This document shows, piece by piece, positions 1 through 7,035 of a stretch of DNA of 37,618 nt. The notes beneath the pieces were generated by a model. That model was not told the DNA's origin, made no database searches, and saw nothing but the letters and a program-made list of their open reading frames with translations. Made by a program: the position numbers and the translations under genes. Position 1 is the first letter of the stretch, and every line of letters starts with the position of its first letter. The stretch comes from an uncultured Bacteroidales bacterium (lineage in GTDB: Bacteria; Bacteroidota; Bacteroidia; Bacteroidales; UBA932): contig CAJOHV010000004.1 in the NCBI GenBank assembly GCA_905234485.1, positions 1 to 37,618 on the forward strand. Reading direction: 5' to 3'.

Positions 1-85
1 TCATACAAATGATTGCAAAACCCTTGGCAAGATCCAATTCGACCTGCCGACCTGTGTTCAGCGATTCCTGTCCGAAAAGAGTCAT
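1..85 (-). CDS. N-terminal fragment of a probable membrane acyltransferase (partial)
   Basis: A minus-strand frame starts at the ATG at 85 and runs off the window after 28 codons. The residues around position 13-27 (GRQVELDLAKGFAII) resemble the N-terminal start of the first membrane helix in multi-pass acyltransferase-type families (acyltransferase 3, DUF1624, DUF418), which typically open with a charged stretch followed by ELDxxRGxAI. A well-spaced Bacteroidota promoter lies just upstream (101-133), which supports a real gene start here. The family assignment rests on one short motif and is tentative; only the existence of a start is reasonably supported. Confidence 0.45.
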   Translation of the reverse strand, partial: MTLFGQESLNTGRQVELDLAKGFAIICM

Positions 86-100
86 CTTCTGTTTTTTTTT

Positions 101-133
101 CAAAGATACCGCTTTCCGGTCAAATCGTCAAAA
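101..133 (-). promoter_or_regulatory. Bacteroidota-type promoter for the gene starting at 85
   Basis: On the minus strand TTTTG (133-129) is followed after 20 nt by TATCTTTG (108-101), matching the Bacteroidota primary sigma consensus TTTG-N19-21-TAnnTTTG. The start codon at 85 is 15 nt downstream of the box. The -33 element lies two bases from the stop codon of the small ORF at 135-311. Confidence 0.6.
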
Positions 134-134
134 G

Positions 135-311
135 CTAGTATTTGAAAGGAGTGTATTTCATCCAGTCGATTTCGAGCTCATCGGGGTAGAGCGGTTTTTC
201 GACTGAATTGGGGTTAGTCTCTACGGGCCAGTTGTTGGTATGCTTAAGGATTACGAAAAAGCCGGATACTCTACTCCGCGCTACTTCAGCACGCGTTTCA
301 AGAGTCTCCAC
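135..311 (-). CDS. Orphan 58-codon ORF, possibly the C-terminal remnant of a larger gene
   Basis: A minus-strand frame from a GTG at 311 (two codons after an in-frame stop at 318-320) runs to a TAG at 135-137. It encodes a peptide rich in W, P, Y and charged residues and ending in DWMKYTPFKY. The composition is protein-like (NNWPVETNPN, EKPLYPDELEI) and resembles the tail of a larger folded protein more than a free small protein. No ATG is available, an AGGGGG stretch lies about 10 nt before the GTG, and no promoter is visible. I do not recognise the family. It could be a small gene read through from the upstream operon or a decayed C-terminus. Confidence 0.35.
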   Translation of the reverse strand: METLETRAEVARSRVSGFFVILKHTNNWPVETNPNSVEKPLYPDELEIDWMKYTPFKY

Positions 312-348
312 GACGGGCTAACCCCCTTGAGATTCCGTCAGTTACGCT

Positions 349-1590
349 CTAAGATGTAGCCTGCTGCCAGGCCTTTTCCCACTGAGTCAGTAAACGGCTC
401 TTGGAGGCAGGCTCGAGGAAAGAATACTCGATGCTGCTACGGCATAGTTGCCGGACTTCATCCAAGGACAAATCCCAACCGACCGTGACCGCCAGCAGGT
501 CTCCGGTCAGGGGTTCGTCAGCTTGATAGGCCGGATCGTCGGAACAAACAACCAGCGGAATGCCGGACTTGCGGTAGAGATTGGCCGGATGCTGCGCAAA
601 GTCGGCGCAATAGCCAAGGGCCGCATTCGAGACTGGGCAAATCTCCATACAGATGCCCTTGCGGCGTATTTCTTCCTCCAGCGCCGGATAGCGGTAGAGG
701 TTGAATCCATGTCCGAGCCGCTCGATACCGCAACGCAGGGCGATCGCTATCTCGTTGTTTTCGCCGCTGAGGCTTTCGCCCGCGTGCAAAGTCAGATGAA
801 GGCCAGGATGCTCGCGGATAATCTTCCGCACACGCTCCTCGTAACGGGCGAGCGAAAAACTGCGGTCTTCGTCGTTGACGATGTCTATGGCCACCACAAG
901 GTCGTGTTCCCCGTCCTTGACGTTGTCACGCACGTACATGGCGTTGTCCATGAACTGAGGATCCCACACGTCGTTCTTGCCGGCGCAAGCCACGATGCGC
1001 AGCGTGATCGAAGGATCCACCTCCGCACGGACGCTCTGCAGCGCACGCAGGAAAGCCTCTCCCCTTGCGAGAGCATCTTCACGGGTGCCGAAGAACGGGC
1101 AGCGGAGTTCGACATGCATCACCCCGATTGAATGATAGTGCTTAAGAACGCGCGTGTAGTAATCCTGAACCAGCGAGGGGGTCGTGCATATGCTGCCGCA
1201 CTTGATGAATATGCCCTCGAACCAATCCCAGGTGCGCTGCTCCCCCGCGCCAAGCACTGTCCACTGGTGACGGAAAACCTCAACCGTCAGCCCCTCCGAC
1301 AGGAGTTCAGACATAGTCTTGCTTCCGTAGGGTGCCCCTAAGCCGGAATAATGGATCTGCCATTCGGGAGTTATGACGAGTTCCGGATGGTCTTTCAGGA
1401 ACGCGACCTGCTCGCTTATCGGCAGAATCGCATCGCAATGGGCGTGAAGGTCCGCGCCCTTGGGAAGAGAACGCAGGAATTTGAACAGCGCCGAGCCATA
1501 GACTTCACGGTCGCGAAGGAAGTCTATACAAGTGCCGAACTGCTCCTTGAAAGCAGCCTTGAGTGATTCAAATTCCTGAGACAAAAGCAT
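349..1590 (-). CDS. Adenosine deaminase family protein
   Basis: This 413-residue metal-dependent hydrolase should deaminate adenosine or a related purine nucleoside. Family landmarks are present in order: LPKGADLHAH with zinc ligands H49 and H51, HAGES (H269 zinc ligand, E272 catalytic), LGHG (H294) and CSDDP (D351/D352). The motif after HxH (HCDAI) and the long N-terminal region containing WDWFEGIF are unlike classical bacterial Add and recall the longer ADA2/ADGF-type branch, so substrate preference is open. No signal peptide is seen, so it is cytoplasmic. It is the last gene of the tight operon starting at 6961 and begins 4 nt after the STAS gene. It may salvage purines or act on nucleotides linked to alarmone metabolism; the latter is inference. 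Confidence 0.85.
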   Translation of the reverse strand: MLLSQEFESLKAAFKEQFGTCIDFLRDREVYGSALFKFLRSLPKGADLHAHCDAILPISEQVAFLKDHPELVITPEWQIHYSGLGAPYGSKTMSELLSEGLTVEVFRHQWTVLGAGEQRTWDWFEGIFIKCGSICTTPSLVQDYYTRVLKHYHSIGVMHVELRCPFFGTREDALARGEAFLRALQSVRAEVDPSITLRIVACAGKNDVWDPQFMDNAMYVRDNVKDGEHDLVVAIDIVNDEDRSFSLARYEERVRKIIREHPGLHLTLHAGESLSGENNEIAIALRCGIERLGHGFNLYRYPALEEEIRRKGICMEICPVSNAALGYCADFAQHPANLYRKSGIPLVVCSDDPAYQADEPLTGDLLAVTVGWDLSLDEVRQLCRSSIEYSFLEPASKSRLLTQWEKAWQQATS

Positions 1591-1594
1591 AACC

Positions 1595-1897
1595 CTACTG
1601 GATCTCGAACAGATTCAGGAAGCCTGTCATCATAAAGACGCTACGAATCTCGTTGGATATGTTTCTGACGATAACCTTTCCGCCCTTCGCGGCAGCCGCC
1701 TTACGCAGGGTAATGAAGATGCGCAGTCCGGAACTCGAGATGTAGGCAAGGTCCGTGCAATCCAGAATGATGGTGCCTCCCGCATCCTCTTCCAAGGCGT
1801 TCATCTGAGGAGCAATCTCCAAAGAGGCCGGCGTGTCCAGACGCCCGATCAGATAAGCGGTCACTTCCCCGCTTTCGCGTACAAACTTAACTTCCAT
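1595..1897 (-). CDS. STAS-domain anti-sigma factor antagonist (SpoIIAA/RsbV-like)
   Basis: A 100-residue single STAS domain. The strand-helix segment around TIILDCTDLAYISSSGLR (42-58) is the family hallmark. By alignment with SpoIIAA the regulatory phosphoserine should be S55 in the SSSG stretch. Such proteins switch between a phosphorylated inactive form and a dephosphorylated form that binds an anti-sigma factor or other target. The gene lies 4 nt after the fused phosphatase/ATPase gene, its expected converter. No sigma factor is encoded nearby, so the final target is unknown. Confidence 0.9.
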   Translation of the reverse strand: MEVKFVRESGEVTAYLIGRLDTPASLEIAPQMNALEEDAGGTIILDCTDLAYISSSGLRIFITLRKAAAAKGGKVIVRNISNEIRSVFMMTGFLNLFEIQ

Positions 1898-1901
1898 AGT
1901 A

Positions 1902-3929
1902 TCAATATTTCTTTGTTATTATCAAAACGTTCTTATTTCCTCTTCTCTCATAGCGGACATCGTCCATAATCTGACGTACCAGGTGAATTCCCAGACCGCC
2001 GATCGGACGATCCTCCACTCCGGCATTGATGTCCACATCCGGCCTTGCGGTCGGATCGAAGGGCTTGCCGGTATCAGTGATTGTGAAGGTCAGCGCCTTG
2101 TCCGTCACTGCCGCATCGACAATCACATCACCTTCGGTTCCCTCAGGATAGGCATACAGCACCACGTTTGTGACCGCTTCTTCCAGAGCGAGGTTCAGAC
2201 TGCCCTCCAATTCGGAATTGAGTTTGGATGCTTTGACTGCCTCCTGCACGAATGCCGGGAGCAGGGATATCTGGTCAACGCTGTTCTTTAACACGAGACG
2301 ATGCGAACAGGGGACATAGTGGATAAAGAGTATCGTTAGATCATCGCTCTGCGGCGCATCGCCCACGAAGGCCTGAACGTCCTTTTTGATGACGTCCAGG
2401 TGCGCCTGCGCGCTCTTCCTGCCGTGGAGATTCTTTTCCATTCTGACCTCTCCGAACTGCTCGTGCGCTGCGTTCTCCGCCTCCGTAAGGCCGTCCGTAT
2501 AGAGGAAAATGGCATCGTCGTAGCGGAATGGCATCTCCTGCTCCTTGAATTCGTATCCTCCCATGATTCCCAAAGGAAGGTTAGGCTCCACGGGAAGAGG
2601 CTTGATGACATTGGTGAGCGTGTAGGGAGGATTATGACCGGCGTTACAGTAGCGCAGATGGCCATTCGCCAGATCCAGCACTCCGCAGAAGAATGTGACG
2701 AACATATTGCTCTCGTTCATAGACGAAAGATTGTCGTTCATCGCCTGTACTATGCGCCCGGGGCTGTCTTCTTGGGCCGACAGGTTACGGAAGGTGGTAC
2801 GGGTCACGGCCATTACGAGCGCGGCCGGCACACCCTTTCCGCTCACATCGCCCACACAGAAGAAGAGTTTTTCGTCGCGGATGAAGAAATCGTATAAATC
2901 GCCGCCCACCTCCTTCGCCGGGACTATGGTCGCGGCCATATCAAGGTCGTGACGCTCGGGGAACGGAGGGAAGGTCTTCGGGACCATGGACATCTGTATG
3001 CCGGTGGCAATCTGCAGTTCTCCCGCAATTCTCTCACGCTGCTTGTCCAGTTCGCGGAAACGTCGTTCGCCCCTGACAAACGATTGCAGCATCAGAATAA
3101 TCATCAACAGGCCGAGCAACTGCAATATGCCCACTATGGTTCCTACTCGGCGCAGAACGCCGAAGATATCGCTTTCCGGAATGACGAGCGAGATGGTCCA
3201 GCCTGTACGCTCCACCGTGGTGTCGAAAACCAGGCTCTTCGGGTCCTGTGTCGCCGACGGACTTATCAACATATGGCCTTCACGGCTGCTAACCGTACAG
3301 TAGGCGTTGGGATAGACCTTAATGCGGCCCATGAGTTCCTTGAGCCATTCCAATGATATGTCAGCCGTCAGCACTGCCGCCTGCGTGCCTTTAGCGTCCC
3401 GGATGGGGAACGAGAAGGTGGTCATCAGCATCTCGCCGCCGCCTTCGTCCACGTAAGGTTCGGACCAGTAGCCCTCTCCCTGTACAAGCGGCCTGACGAA
3501 CCACTCCTGCGAAGGATAATCATACTCCGCGGTCGCGAGCGAAAGAGCCTTCAGCGAACCGTCCGGCTCTCGGCAGACATAAGGGGAAAAGAGTGGCCTG
3601 TCGGCCCTATATCCGGGCACAAGCGCCACGGTCGAACCCGCAACCACAGGGTTGTCGGAAACGATGCGCTCACACACCCGCTCCAGGCTGTCCGGGAAAT
3701 CCAGGCACCACTGCGCGATCCACACGCTGTTGCGCACGGCCGCCTCGGCCTGGTCGATTATGTCCATAATCTCGAAACTCGTTGCGTTCAGTTCGCTCTC
3801 CGCCCTCAATTTAGCCTCCTCACGAAGACCTTGCTGCGAGAAGTAGAACTGCACGAGCGCCGTGACCTCCAGGGCGACGGCGGCCACGATAACCAGCAAC
3901 AGAGCCTTAAGATTTCTCAGTTTTTTCAT
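1902..3929 (-). CDS. Membrane sensor with Cache-like domain, SpoIIE/PP2C phosphatase and GHKL ATPase (RsbU-RsbW fusion)
   Basis: A 675-residue inner-membrane protein. A first helix (about 7-30) and a second (about 262-285) bracket a 230-residue extracytoplasmic region that looks like a Cache-type ligand sensor (YPSQEWFVRPL, YWSEPYVDEGGGEMLMT). A linker leads to a PP2C/SpoIIE phosphatase (about 325-540) with metal Asp motifs GGDLYD (342-347), GDVSGKG (360-366), YTDG (477-480) and SDDLT (528-532). A C-terminal GHKL kinase-like ATPase (about 545-675) has an N-box EEAVTN (583-588), DTGKPFD (619-625) and GGLGIHL (644-650). Phosphatase and anti-sigma-type kinase activities against the adjacent STAS protein are therefore in one chain. 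Start at 3929 overlaps the upstream kinase gene by ATGA. Confidence 0.9.
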   Translation of the reverse strand: MKKLRNLKALLLVIVAAVALEVTALVQFYFSQQGLREEAKLRAESELNATSFEIMDIIDQAEAAVRNSVWIAQWCLDFPDSLERVCERIVSDNPVVAGSTVALVPGYRADRPLFSPYVCREPDGSLKALSLATAEYDYPSQEWFVRPLVQGEGYWSEPYVDEGGGEMLMTTFSFPIRDAKGTQAAVLTADISLEWLKELMGRIKVYPNAYCTVSSREGHMLISPSATQDPKSLVFDTTVERTGWTISLVIPESDIFGVLRRVGTIVGILQLLGLLMIILMLQSFVRGERRFRELDKQRERIAGELQIATGIQMSMVPKTFPPFPERHDLDMAATIVPAKEVGGDLYDFFIRDEKLFFCVGDVSGKGVPAALVMAVTRTTFRNLSAQEDSPGRIVQAMNDNLSSMNESNMFVTFFCGVLDLANGHLRYCNAGHNPPYTLTNVIKPLPVEPNLPLGIMGGYEFKEQEMPFRYDDAIFLYTDGLTEAENAAHEQFGEVRMEKNLHGRKSAQAHLDVIKKDVQAFVGDAPQSDDLTILFIHYVPCSHRLVLKNSVDQISLLPAFVQEAVKASKLNSELEGSLNLALEEAVTNVVLYAYPEGTEGDVIVDAAVTDKALTFTITDTGKPFDPTARPDVDINAGVEDRPIGGLGIHLVRQIMDDVRYERRGNKNVLIITKKY

Positions 3930-4759
3930 AGGATATTGCTCAGTGCGGCACGGAATTCAGGCATAGGGCATTTGGCGTCCCTTTCGATGATAAGGGTCTT
4001 AAGGCCGGCATACGGACGCACAAGTTCCTCGATCTCTTTAAGTGGAATGCCTTCGCCGAAATAGACAGGAGCGAAGCAGTCCCAGAATTTCATCGCCAGA
4101 GACTTCGGCATATGGAAGGTCTCCTGGATGAAGTCTTCCCCGCTGAGGTAGCAGCAGAGATACACCATGCCGATATCGAAGAGGTGGTTACCCCAGCAGA
4201 AATCGCCGAGGTCGATGAAGTAGCGCTGATTGCCCACGAAGATGGCGTTGCTATACTGAAGGTCGCCGTGGATGGCTGTGTCTTCGTCGGGGGTGTCGGC
4301 AATGAATCTCTCGATTTTCGCCTTTTCGGAAGACGTGAAGAAAGGATTCTCCGCGAGCAGACGATAATAGCGGTCCTTGACATTCTCGAATTGGGTGGTG
4401 TCCACGTGTGTGGCGTGCAATTGCTTGCACATTCCCGCGAATTCGGCGGCAAACTGCGCCACCTTCTCCGGTTCGTCGCCCGTCGCGCGGGAATACGATT
4501 TCTTCCCGAGGATGCGTTTGAAACGTATGCCGTAGCGTCCGTCTTCGGTCACGACATATTCGCCCGGTTCCGGGGTGGGTATGCCCATATCGTAGACCTT
4601 GCGGGCCAGCAGCATCTCATCCAGCGGCTGCTGGATCTTTCCGGGGAAGTAGAGTTTGAGCATCACCGAGGGATCGCCCTTGAGGTCATAACTTTCTCCG
4701 TTGAAACCGCCGCCGGACAGTTCGTAATCGGCGAGGGATATCTTAATCGCTTCCATCAT
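3926..4759 (-). CDS. APH-like phosphotransferase (TIGR02172-like family)
   Basis: A 277-residue cytoplasmic protein of the aminoglycoside-phosphotransferase/choline-kinase fold. Visible motifs are a likely ATP-binding lysine in LKLYFPG (K35), the Brenner-type catalytic loop HGDLQYSN (H164, D166, N171), and the metal motif DLGDF (D183, D186). The overall pattern resembles the TIGR02172 family that I recall from Bacteroidota and Fibrobacter; its substrate is unknown. It overlaps its upstream and downstream neighbours by 4 nt on each side (ATGA). It sits between the alarmone hydrolase and the partner-switch genes, so a role in that signalling circuit, for example phosphorylating a protein or a small molecule, is plausible but unproven. 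Confidence 0.8.
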   Translation of the reverse strand: MMEAIKISLADYELSGGGFNGESYDLKGDPSVMLKLYFPGKIQQPLDEMLLARKVYDMGIPTPEPGEYVVTEDGRYGIRFKRILGKKSYSRATGDEPEKVAQFAAEFAGMCKQLHATHVDTTQFENVKDRYYRLLAENPFFTSSEKAKIERFIADTPDEDTAIHGDLQYSNAIFVGNQRYFIDLGDFCWGNHLFDIGMVYLCCYLSGEDFIQETFHMPKSLAMKFWDCFAPVYFGEGIPLKEIEELVRPYAGLKTLIIERDAKCPMPEFRAALSNIL

Positions 4760-5331
4760 GCAAATACTTCGTTTATCAGTCTTTCAAATTCCTTGAAGGC
4801 GAAAGTGTCCTCAAGTTCCCTTAAGGAATCCGCCAGGCCGCGATAGTGCCATTCGTGGTCTTTGGGATCCTTCGCATGGAATATGTTCCACAGTTCGTCG
4901 CCTTTCACTGCGTAATCGCGCGCAATCGCCCGCATATTCGAGAGTTTATCGCCCAGCGCCACGATCTTCGCGTCGCGACTCGCTTTCGCGAGCCGGTCGA
5001 TGGCCGCCCTCTTTCGTGCGTGCCAACTGTCTTCTTCGGAGACGCCGGCCTCGAACTGATCGCTCTCTTCCGCCACCAGCGCTGCGATGCGGTCGCCGAA
5101 TTCGGCGCGGATCTGCTCCACGGTGACATCCGTATCCTCCACCGTGTCGTGGAGCGCGGCGGCAGCGAGCAGTTCCTGGTCCGCCGTCATTGTGGCCACT
5201 ATCTCCACCGCTTCGAGCGGGTGGACTATGTAGGGATAGCCCTTTCCACGCCGCTCCGTGCCGGAGTGGGCGCGTACGGCGAAAATAATCGCGCGGTCGA
5301 GCAACGCGGTGTCCAGAGGTTTGTTTGCCAT
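4756..5331 (-). CDS. HD-domain (p)ppGpp-hydrolase-like protein (small alarmone hydrolase type)
   Basis: A 191-residue HD phosphohydrolase of the RelA/SpoT/MESH1 type. Metal-site residues are visible in order: AHSG (H22), IVHPLE (H37), LHDTVEDT (H61, D62, with E65-D66) and LGDKLSNMR (D128). The HDxVED and DKLxNMR signatures are those of alarmone 3'-pyrophosphohydrolases rather than generic HD proteins. It has no synthetase, TGS or ACT domain, so it would be a stand-alone hydrolase of ppGpp-like nucleotides. It lies 4 nt downstream of the separate synthetase gene and overlaps the kinase gene by 4 nt. It is the expected antidote of that synthetase. Confidence 0.85.
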   Translation of the reverse strand: MANKPLDTALLDRAIIFAVRAHSGTERRGKGYPYIVHPLEAVEIVATMTADQELLAAAALHDTVEDTDVTVEQIRAEFGDRIAALVAEESDQFEAGVSEEDSWHARKRAAIDRLAKASRDAKIVALGDKLSNMRAIARDYAVKGDELWNIFHAKDPKDHEWHYRGLADSLRELEDTFAFKEFERLINEVFA

Positions 5332-5335
5332 AGGC

Positions 5336-6418
5336 TTATTGGTTCATAAACGGCAGGTCCTTCGTCTGCTCCAGCAGGAAGGCCGCCATACTATCGTTAT
5401 ACTCCGACGGACCGTTGAGAGTGTCCAGCATCAGTTTGAGACCCGGGCGCCCTCCCCCGTTCTTGAGTATGTAGGCCGTGCACAGATTCTGAGGCGCCAC
5501 TGCCGAAGACAGAATATCCAGGTCCGTGATACCGAGTTGGAAACACGCGATCTGGTAGGCCGCATCCGAATAATCCTTCACCATCTTGACTATATCTCCC
5601 AGGGTCGTGAAGCCCATCGCCTTGAAAAGCGGGAGGAAGTTCGAAAGATCCACCTGCTGGACTTCGGCCTGGTTGAGCGATGCTATCTTTTTCGTCAGGC
5701 GGTCGAAAGGCCCTATCTGCAGGAAACTCTTGAACGAATCGCCGTCCAGAGAGACTTCTTCGAGATTTCCCGATGCCACCAGTTTCTGCACGTTACGGCG
5801 ATGTTCGGCCACCTCACGGCGTATGCGGCTGAACTCGTCGTCCACGAGTTCAAGCATGCCGGCAAGGCGGCTGAGGTTGCGAAGATAGACCTTCGGAATC
5901 TCCACTCCGCTCTTGTAACCTGTGTCGTGGTTCATATTCGCCCAGGCGTGCTGGAGGACGGTGCGCATCTGCACCTCGAAGCGTATTTTGTTGATCTCCG
6001 GATACTCCGGGTTCGAATACTGTGATTCGGGGATACGGCAGATGTAGTGCAGCGAAAGGTAACCGAAACTGTCTATCTCGTGCGCTTTGCGCTTGTCGAT
6101 GCTGTTTTCCCAATCAATCTCGAACAGGCGTTCAAGCACGGAAGCGACCTTGTCCACGTCATCTATATAGAATGTGATGACGCGAAGGCCCACGATGTCC
6201 GTGATATCGAAGATGTCGCGGTACTTGGATCCCTTCAACGCGAGTTTTCCCTCAAGTGACTCCTCCGTCTTCACACGGTGCTCCACCGTGGCCACCACAA
6301 AGCCGGCCTCCCGGAAGAAGGCCTCCAACTTAGAGGGAATCATCTCCGCCATCTGTGTGTAGATGGGGATAAGGGACTTGTACTGATTCAGCAAGCCCTG
6401 CGAATGAGCGTCCAGCAT
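5336..6418 (-). CDS. RelA/SpoT-type alarmone synthetase (stand-alone nucleotidyltransferase domain)
   Basis: This 360-residue protein carries one RelA/SpoT nucleotidyltransferase domain (about 40-200), expected to transfer pyrophosphate from ATP to GTP, GDP or another nucleotide. Motifs look intact: EHRVKTEESLEGKL (R48, K50, S54, K58), DIVGLRVI (D74, R79), FGYLSLHYI (G119, Y120) and FEVQMRTVLQHAWA (E148, Q150, R152, H157). The C-terminal 150 residues are helical-looking and not recognised; they are not TGS, ACT or zinc-finger domains. Hydrolase activity is encoded by the next gene. The product nucleotide cannot be deduced; toxic relatives of such small synthetases make ppApp or modify tRNA. 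Confidence 0.88.
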   Translation of the reverse strand: MLDAHSQGLLNQYKSLIPIYTQMAEMIPSKLEAFFREAGFVVATVEHRVKTEESLEGKLALKGSKYRDIFDITDIVGLRVITFYIDDVDKVASVLERLFEIDWENSIDKRKAHEIDSFGYLSLHYICRIPESQYSNPEYPEINKIRFEVQMRTVLQHAWANMNHDTGYKSGVEIPKVYLRNLSRLAGMLELVDDEFSRIRREVAEHRRNVQKLVASGNLEEVSLDGDSFKSFLQIGPFDRLTKKIASLNQAEVQQVDLSNFLPLFKAMGFTTLGDIVKMVKDYSDAAYQIACFQLGITDLDILSSAVAPQNLCTAYILKNGGGRPGLKLMLDTLNGPSEYNDSMAAFLLEQTKDLPFMNQ

Positions 6419-6961
6419 TTATTTCGTGTTCGGATGCAGTTTGCGATGCAGTTTCACGCCGTTAAGCAGAGAGACTATATCAGCCCTGTCCATATAGGCA
6501 GCGCGAATCCACTCACCGCGGGTGACGCTGAACTCGAGTTGACGAGTGATGAGCAGGCGACGAGCGGTAACGGTGACGGGCTCCAGTTCCTCTTCATTCG
6601 GATAGCCGAATGCAAGCACTCCAAGAGTTTCCATCCTGGCGCCTCTGGGGCCCTTCGCATGCTCCTTGAACTGCTCGAGTTTAGCCTGGGCTTCTTCTAT
6701 CGTGGAGCCGAGAGGGATGAAGAGAACGAAGATCGGATCGAAATTAATCTGGACGATCTCGCCGCCGACACCCATATTGCCGACTTCCAGATAGTACTGG
6801 TCGAAATCAGGCATATAGAAAACGGAGACCTCGGTTCCGTCCTCGTGCTCGATTTCGGTGATATCGATGGTCTGTTTGAGAATCTTTTTGTCCTGCGCGC
6901 TTGCGATAACGGGCATAACTGAAAGCAGCAGCACTGCGAATACTTTGATTAGGCTCTTCAT
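6419..6961 (-). CDS. Secreted protein of unknown function, first gene of the alarmone/partner-switch operon
   Basis: A 180-residue protein with a clear Sec signal peptide: KSLIK followed by a hydrophobic run and a likely cleavage after SAQA-type residues (ASAQ, about 20-23). The mature part is mixed alpha/beta with alternating acidic segments and an LEPVTVTARRLL stretch; no catalytic motif is recognised. The stop codon abuts the synthetase start with no gap, and a TAAATTTG promoter lies 40 nt upstream of its start. It is odd for an alarmone operon to be headed by an exported protein. It may be an envelope partner of the membrane sensor later in the operon, which is inference. Confidence 0.7.
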   Translation of the reverse strand: MKSLIKVFAVLLLSVMPVIASAQDKKILKQTIDITEIEHEDGTEVSVFYMPDFDQYYLEVGNMGVGGEIVQINFDPIFVLFIPLGSTIEEAQAKLEQFKEHAKGPRGARMETLGVLAFGYPNEEELEPVTVTARRLLITRQLEFSVTRGEWIRAAYMDRADIVSLLNGVKLHRKLHPNTK

Positions 6962-7000
6962 AAACGATTATTAGTTAGTTATTACAAATAAGGTTTCCTA

Positions 7001-7035
7001 CAAATTTACTGTTTTTCCCGAAAAAACACTCAAAA
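7001..7035 (-). promoter_or_regulatory. Promoter of the seven-gene operon 6961-349
   Basis: On the minus strand TAAATTTG (7008-7001) matches TAnnTTTG, with TTTTG at 7035-7031, a 22-nt spacing slightly above the usual 19-21. The start codon at 6961 is 40 nt downstream. No other box was noticed before 349, so one transcript of about 6.6 kb is likely. Confidence 0.5.

Noticed and set aside
9..206. 65-codon plus-strand frame at the window start
   Set aside because: Antisense to the acyltransferase-like start, its promoter, and part of the orphan ORF; no protein features.
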